This document shows, one piece after another, positions 20,328 through 26,113 of a DNA stretch of 26,113 bases (positions within the stretch are counted from its first letter, which is position 1; each line of letters opens with the position of its first letter). Where the stretch lies: contig RBNI01000881.1 in assembly GCA_003990745.1 (NCBI GenBank), forward strand, positions 1-26,113. The letters are read 5' to 3'. Source of the DNA: Jimgerdemannia flammicorona. Lineage: Eukaryota; Mucoromycota; Endogonomycetes; Endogonales; Endogonaceae. The notes below the pieces were generated by a model, which was not told the DNA's origin, searched no databases, and saw only the letters and a list, made by a program, of their open reading frames with translations. The translations under genes and the position numbers were made by a program.

Positions 20328-20416
20328 ACAGCAATATCTTTCGCTGGTATCATTCATATTATACCAATATTTAAGCAATAGTTTTCAATACAACTTGGAG
20401 GAAAGGTACTATTATA

Positions 20417-22440
20417 ATGTCATCAAGCAAGAGTTCTGATAAGTATACTGGGTCAGGTAGACCTGGGGCTTTTGGTTGGCAGAATGTAGGGAGGGGTTAT
20501 GACCTGGAGATGAGAGCCTTTGAAGGGTTGAAGGATAGAGAGGGCTCTGGAGGAGGACTGATATCAGATGGTAATGGGGGAAGGCCTAGCCCCCCAAGCT
20601 TTGTAGACAAGATGAAGGAGAGGGAGTGGCTGGCTAGAGCTAGGGCTGGTGCTGCTGAGGGGAAGAATAAGGCGAGTCTTGAGAGGGGGGGAGGTACTCA
20701 GGCTGGGGGTGTGAGCATAGGGTTGGGAGATGCTGTAGCTAGGGGTGGGACTACTGATAGAAGTGTGATGGAGAATCAGGAAAAAAAAGAAGATGTGACA
20801 GCTGATGGTAGAGTGGGGCAGAGATTCTCAATTCAAAAGATAGACCTGGCCAATGGTGTGATAGGGCTGGCAGTAGCACTGTTACTCAGGAAATCAATCT
20901 CGGAGTTTGCAGCAATACTGTACTTCTAGGGCTTAGTAGTGATGGTGAGGATGGTCCTGGAAATCATCTTGAAGCAGGTGGCTGGGGCTGCCTTGGTGAA
21001 GTTCCTGAAGAGTCTGGAAGAGGTTGAGGTGGGCTTTGAGGAGGCAGGCCTACTGGAGGAAGCATTGAAGACTAGAGTAGCAGTAGGAGAGGTGGTGGTC
21101 TCTATAGTGAAGTGTTTGAGATGGGACCCAGGGTGGTACAGCTGCTGGTGAAGGGGGTGCCTATAGTGATGACAGCAGAGACTAAGAGGAGGATAGAGGA
21201 GGTGATGGCCAAGTATGGGGATGTAGTTGATATCGGGTTTCAGATATGAGAGGGGACTTTTTTCAGGACCAGAAATGTGGATGTCAGGATTAGGCTGGCT
21301 GAGAGGGAGGCCACAGGGAAGATGAGTGACTGGCCATTGGTAATGTTGTGGGGAGCCTTCATTTACAAGATATTGAGGGTGAAAGAGAGTAAAGAGGAGG
21401 AGGAGGATCTGTTGGAAGCTCTGGAGGAGATGAGTAGAGCCATGGATCAGAGGGCAAAGGCTTGGAGGATATATGTAGAGTCAACACATTTGGAGATTGT
21501 GGAGGGGAAACATATCTGTACAGACAAAAGACAGTGGGAGAGGGCCCAGGGGTGCAAGAGACAGAGGGAGCTGTTGGTGGGTATGAAAGAAGAGGCAAAG
21601 AAGAATGTGGGTGGGGCTGGGGAGTCTGGGGGCACCAAAGCCAGTGTCTGGGCTAGTAAAGGGGATGGAGTTGTGGAGGAGGGCCAGGAGGGGGCTGGGA
21701 GGATACCAAGCAAGGACCCCTATACAGATGGTACATTTGAAGTCTGGGAGCAGAATTTGGAGAACACTCCCCCTCTTGTCAGGAGGGGCCCTGCTGTGAA
21801 GGGGAAGGCAGCAGAGGGTGTGCCAATGTAGGGTGCCCAGTGGGTGCACTTTGGAGTCTCTGATATGATGAAAGGGGGACAAGTGGTAGCAGTTAGTGAG
21901 GACAAGTTAGTGGATGTCCCAGAGGAGGAGTGGGATGAGTTGGTAAGTACTAGAGCTGATACTACAATGCTGGACATGGGAAGGCCAGAGATGCCAGGAA
22001 GGAAGGAGGTGGGGAACCTACTGTGGATGTGCCATATGATGAATGACTTTGCAGTAGAGGAGCTGGGCAAAGTGGACCTGAGCATGGTGCCCAAGGAGCA
22101 TTGGACACAGATCCTGCATGGAGATGGAGTGGTGGCAGCCCTGATAGGAGAGGTGCTTGCAATTCTTCTGGAGGAGAAAGGGTATGAGGTTGACAAGGAG
22201 AGGGAGAATGAGCTGACTATTGTAGCCAGAGAGCAGGCTGCCTACTGTTAGGCAGAGCAGTATGGTCTGAAACTCTGGCAGAAGGCCTGCCTGGAATATC
22301 AGGAGGAATTCAAGAAGAAGGAGGATAGGGTGATGGCTGAACTTCTGGTAGGATTGGAGGCAAAAGAGGCTGAAGAGGAGGAATTGGCTATAGAACATGT
22401 CTTAGACTTGATGTGAGAGGAGAAGAATGTGGACTTGTAG
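20417..22440 (+). pseudogene. LINE C ORF1 (broken)
   Basis: It starts ATG TCA TCA (20417; MSSSKSSDKYTGSGRPGAFG) and is open for 170 codons. It is interrupted by TAG (20927-20929), where A and B have TGA, compatible with an ancestral arginine codon. A one-base loss in ACCCA (about 21126-21130; B has ACCCCA) shifts the frame. It continues through VRIRLAEREATGKMSDWPL, LLEALEEMSRAMDQRAKAW, FEVWEQNLEN, KEVGNLLWMCHMMNDFAVEE and LSMVPKEHWTQILHGDGVVA to the conserved TAG 22438-22440. The span is one base short of 675 codons, matching that single deletion. It is highly charged and predicted to be largely helical, with no cysteine knuckle. Probable role: RNA binding and RNP assembly for the element. 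Confidence 0.75.
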
Positions 22441-22477
22441 AGTATATGCTAGATCTTACTTCTATATATTATTCCTA

Positions 22478-25400
22478 ATAAAAAGTATAACTAATATTTT
22501 TTCTCTGAATATAAATGGATTAAGTGAATCTGCATGGCAAAAGAACATTTTTACTTAGCTTAAGAGATTGGAGACTGATCTCTTTCTGCTGCAGGATGTA
22601 TACTGTGAGGATGAGGAAGATCAGGTAGAATGAACTAGAGAATGGGGAGGGGCTATAGCATGGATTGGCAAGGTGACAATTTTGGTGCAAGGTGGTAAAG
22701 GGGACTTAGGTGGAATCAGGAACTGGGGGGACCATTTAGTATGGGGAGAATGGCTTTGACCTGGGTGGGAGCCAGTGAAAGTTGGCTCTTGCTACTGCCC
22801 AGCAGCTAGGGGTGAGAGGATTGCATGGGTTAAGGGTCTGTTAGATGAGGATATACTCTTGGAGGAAGGGGTGGATGTTCTGGGAGGTAACTTCAATATG
22901 GTGTGGAATCCTCAATTAGACTGAACAGATGGAGGGAGAAATGTGGGTGGGAGGAGTGGTGGCCTGGATATATAGGAGGAAATAGAGACCCTCAGCTCTT
23001 TAGGAGATATGGGCAGAGCACAGTAGGGGGATAGGAGGATCTACATACACTGGGTGAATGGACTAGGTATAAGGATTAACTGGATCCTGACTTCAGAATA
23101 CTAGGGCCTGTATGTTTGGAAGTTGCTGGAGGTGGAGTGGTGTCCATAGTCTGATCACTGGGGCATATTGGGGCAGAGGCAGTTTGGGGAGAGTGGAGAT
23201 AGACCCAGACATTGGTACCTCAACTCCTCCTTGCTGGCTGAAAAGGTTTGGTAAGACCCTTGAGTGGAGGACATCCAGGCAAAGATTGCTGGCTGAATAC
23301 ATGAGGGTTTGCCAGTGGGTGCCTGATGGTTATAGTTGAAAGAGACTGTGAGAACTTACTGAAGAGAGGCTATCAGAGAGGCAGGGAAGCAGAGAAGGAA
23401 AAGGGTGTGGTGTGCTTCCAACCAGATAATTAGATTGCAGATGGAATGGACAGATTTGTTAAACTCTGGTGAGGTCATTGATTGGAGGTTGGCATATGCA
23501 AAATTAGAGGTGATGGAGCTACAACAGGTATTGAGGGAGGAGGAGGAGATGCATATAAAAGAAATAGTAGCTCAGCTGTAGTGGCAGGGACTTGAGGAGG
23601 GGGAGAGGCCTACTAGGTACTTGTCATGGCTTCTCTAGGCAAGGAGGGTGCAGCATCATTGAGATGGGGTCCTGGATGCAGATGGGGAAATAGTACATAG
23701 CATACAACAGATCTTGGAAGTGCTGAAGGAGTGGTGGAGGGGTCTGTGGAGTGAGGAGGAAGGGGGTATGGATGAAGAGGTGATCAGAGACATGCTTGAG
23801 GACTGAGAACCGCTGCAAGTAGAGGGCCTGGATGATTTGATACTACTGGTTCAAGAGGAGGAGATTCAGAGAGTCCTTATTAAAACTAAGCTTGGGATAG
23901 TACCAGGTGAGGATGAGTTTCCTTGGAACTTTTGGAAGAAGATGGTAAAGGTTCTTGGGGTTCTAGGAGAGATGGGAGCCCTCTGTGACCATGTTCTTCT
24001 GAGTGGTGAGTGGGTTGGTGAGCAGGACTTGGAGTTGGTGGCCTTGTTGTACAAAGACAAGGGGAGGAGGGAGGACTGGAGAAACTAGAGACCAATTATG
24101 CTTCTGGATATAGACAGGAAGATAGTGATCAAGGTGATTGTGGAGAGATTACAGAAGGTTGCCCAACAGGTGCTGGGTGAGGAGCAGCAGGGCTTTGTTG
24201 GAGGCTGACTAATTTGAGATGGCACAGCCTGGGTCCATGGTATTATTGAAGGAGCACAGGCCTGTAGATTGGATGGCAGACTGGTCTTTTTAGACCAGGA
24301 GAAGGCCTATGACCACATTTGGCAGGTGTGGCTTGGCAAGATACTGGATAGAATTAGTGTTCCACTATGTTTTTGGGCTTCTATGTTGAGTTTATTGGAG
24401 GGTAGTAGAGCAGCACTGATGTGTAATGGATACTGGGGTCTGGCATTTCCCCTCAGGAGAGGTATTCCTCAGGGGGACCCACTGTCTCCTATCCTTTATA
24501 CCCTCTTATTAGAACTTTTAATAGATAAGATACAATGGAGGATAGCAGGGCTCTCTATGTATAGTGTAGTGTGGAAGGTGGGGGCCTTTGCAAATGATAT
24601 GGTAGTTGGCCTTGACTTAGTGGCTGATGTTGCAGTACTTCAGAAGACAGTGGAATGGTATGAGGCACACTCTGGGGCAAAACTCAACTGGTATAAGTAT
24701 GAGATGATGGTGCTGGGGAATGGGCTGGTGGGTGGGGACATCATTGAAACAATTGTCCCTATGGGGGAGGCAGTGAGATATTTGGGTATCTTCCTTTCTG
24801 TATATGGTTCTGTCCTGCCTCAGATGTAGTGAGAAAGAAGGGTGGCCATTTGGGGGGAGACACTTAGGGGTTGGGGAGGTCACCACATCTCTCTAGCTGG
24901 CCAGGTATCAATTCTGAATGTCTACTAGTTCCCAAAGCTATGGTATGTTGCTTATCACTTGGATTTTTCAGCTTGGGTGGTAAAGAGAGTGATTAAGCTA
25001 GCTAGAGACTGGATTTGGGCAGGGAGGTGGACCCAGATAGGTTGGGACACTCTGGCTACACTGGTGGCTTGGGGAGGGCTAGGTCTAGTGGACCTTCCTA
25101 AGAGGCTGCACTGTCTGTGAGCATGGTGGTTAAAAAGAGCTGTTGAGCTGAAGGGAAGAGGATGGGTACTGCTGATGCAGAAGGTATGGGAGATGAGATT
25201 CTCCCCACAGGGGTCCTCAGAAGATTTACTATCTCTGGTAGGGCTGAGTGGTAGCTGCTGGCTATGATATAAGGGCTTCTGGTGGAGAGTAGTGGATAGA
25301 GTACACCAAATAGGCCTGCACTGGTATAGCAATAAGGGGGAGATGTTGTGGAGACCAGCTATATGGCAGTGGGATAGACTACTTCTGGGGGGGATTCTAC

Positions 25401-26014
25401 TTGCTGAGTTTGATATTGGAGATGGAGTCAAGTGTCAGCAGAGACTTGGTCAGGATCTTTGGCCAAGTGGTTGGTAGGCAGTGGGGATTGGTGAGAAGTA
25501 GGACTGGGCAGGAGTCTGGTCATAGAGTGCTGTGGTATAGAAATGGCTTCCTCCCAAGTTCTGGGTGATCTGGTGGAGGCTACTGTGGAGGAATATCATA
25601 TTGAATTTCTATACTAGACATCTGGTGGATGGTGGCCAATATGATTGTGAGAAGTGTTATAATATTGGACAAGATGAAGGTTATGTGCAGATGCCAGAAC
25701 ATTGGCTGGGAGAGTGTGAGGTTTTGGGAGACTTTTGGATAGTAGTAGGCGACAGGCTAGGAGTGGTAAGGAGGTTAGATAGTAAGAGAGATTGCTGGGA
25801 GGATTTGAAAGCTAGGTTTGTGGGTGGTGTGGGCAATGGGTGGCTTACTATAGAGTGGGTTTTAGCAGTATAGATAGGGCTGGCCAGCTATTGGCTCTTT
25901 GTTTTTGAGGAGAGGCAACAGATGGGAACTCAGGAGAAGTTATTGAGATGGGAGGGATTGATGGGAGATCTGCTGACCAGGTGGTGGATTGGTTGGGGAC
26001 CTCAGAGTGGGTGA
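22478..26014 (+). pseudogene. LINE C ORF2: APE endonuclease-reverse transcriptase-CCHC (broken)
   Basis: Its start codon is mutated to ATA (22478) where A and B have ATG. The frame, about 1,179 codons to TGA 26012-26014, fits a LINE ORF2. Endonuclease: NIFSLNINGL, LLQDV (Asp for Glu), GGNFNMVWNPQLD, RIN (normally RID) and SDHWG. RT: LVALLYKDKGRREDW, RLVFLDQEKAYDHIW (24277-24321), RGIPQGDPLSPILYTLLLEL (from about 24458) and FAND (24587-24598; canonical (Y/F)ADD). Thumb/C-terminal: GGLGLVDLPKRLH, then CEKCYNIGQ...EHWLGEC (about 25645-25715), a C-x2-C-x14-H-x4-C motif as in many LINE ORF2 tails. A TAG at 25871-25873 replaces TGG of copy B, so the protein originally continued another ~46 codons. 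The clade is Tad1- or L1-like. I cannot decide between them without a tree. Confidence 0.88.
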
Positions 26015-26113
26015 CATCACTACCTAGTAGAAGGGATATATGAACAGAGTAGTGGGTAGATAGAGATAGTGAGTGACAAAGTGGTCTTTCATCAAGAGAG
26101 AGTAGGGGGGGGG

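Larger units (their letters stand above)
14703..20330 (+). mobile_element. LINE copy B, nearly full length
   Basis: A second copy starting at about 14703 with CATCTTTCTCTGCTACC, aligned with the 5' leaders of A and C. It carries both ORFs and runs to the very end of ORF2. It stops near 20325-20335, where the motif CTTTCGCTGG opens copy C. It is much closer to C than to A. Differences from C are mostly C/T and G/A, with stops such as TAG at 18900-18902 where C has TGG. I saw only about four CpGs in the copy. Confidence 0.85.
20331..26113 (+). mobile_element. LINE copy C, apparently full length to the window edge
   Basis: The third copy begins around 20331-20338 with ATCTTTCGCTGGTATC and a leader aligned to A and B. 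It contains ORF1, ORF2 and about 100 bp of 3' sequence ending in nine G residues at the window edge. Its coding blocks are the least damaged of the three, consistent with the youngest insertion. The true 3' end (poly(A) or short repeat) and target-site duplication are not visible. Confidence 0.85.

Noticed and set aside
14762..25431. Many minus-strand ORFs of 60-158 residues rich in Ser, Pro and Leu inside the LINEs
   Set aside because: They arise because the purine-rich LINE sense strand rarely makes stops on its complement. They lie opposite the APE/RT frames and show no family motifs.
14786..26014. Reassigned stop codons (TAG or TGA as sense) in the LINE ORFs
   Set aside because: Stop positions differ between copies and often match TGG in a sister copy, and frameshifts are also present. 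Mutational decay explains them, and the BTB gene uses no internal TAG or TGA.

Overview
The window looks like fungal nuclear DNA. Evidence: a short intron with a fungal-type branch site (CTAAC, 966-1048), an intact intronless BTB-BACK-TLDc gene, and a dense array of DIRS-like, Ty3/gypsy and LINE retroelements. BTB-TLDc proteins are especially common in Mucoromycota (Endogonales, Glomeromycotina, Mortierellomycotina), so I favour that phylum. This is an inference, not a species call. There are no prokaryotic features, rRNA genes, tRNA genes or CRISPR arrays.

Layout. (1) 1-1279, minus strand: part of an unrecognised split gene running off the left edge. One of its introns is filled with minisatellites. 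(2) 1283-1690: a CT-rich upstream region, then a degenerate satellite built on GGATCAATCC. (3) 1690-4408, minus strand: a broken DIRS/Ngaro-like retroelement. It has a SAP-like segment and Cys/His clusters in ORF1, then reverse transcriptase and RNase H, and it stops before any tyrosine recombinase. Beyond it lie 82-bp-spaced repeats (4539-4665). (4) 4745-5340: very AT-rich, geneless. (5) 5449-7104, minus strand: the BTB-BACK-TLDc gene, the only convincing intact gene, with a TATA-like box and a polyadenylation signal candidate. (6) 7649-7705: a T30-A16-(GA)n junction. (7) 7706-10885: an AT-saturated gag-protease relic of an LTR retroelement, probably Ty3/gypsy. (8) 10888-26113: three plus-strand copies (A, B, C) of one two-ORF LINE with an APE endonuclease, reverse transcriptase and a C-terminal Cys/His motif.

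How it fits together. The window is a retroelement graveyard around one maintained gene. The Ty3-like relic stops where LINE A begins, A stops where B begins, and B stops where C begins, while each LINE keeps its 5' end. Successive nested insertion explains this and predicts the missing halves in reverse order beyond the window. From about 7.7 kb rightwards CpG is almost absent and the LINE ORFs carry many TAG/TGA codons that often match TGG in a sister copy. This points to cytosine methylation followed by deamination, or a RIP-like process. The left side, including the DIRS-like element, keeps CpG, so two mutational compartments meet near 7.65-7.7 kb. I found no evidence of a novel functional system. 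The most useful leads are the unlisted split gene, the nested-LINE structure, the unusual LINE ORF1 and endonuclease residue, and the CpG-free domain.
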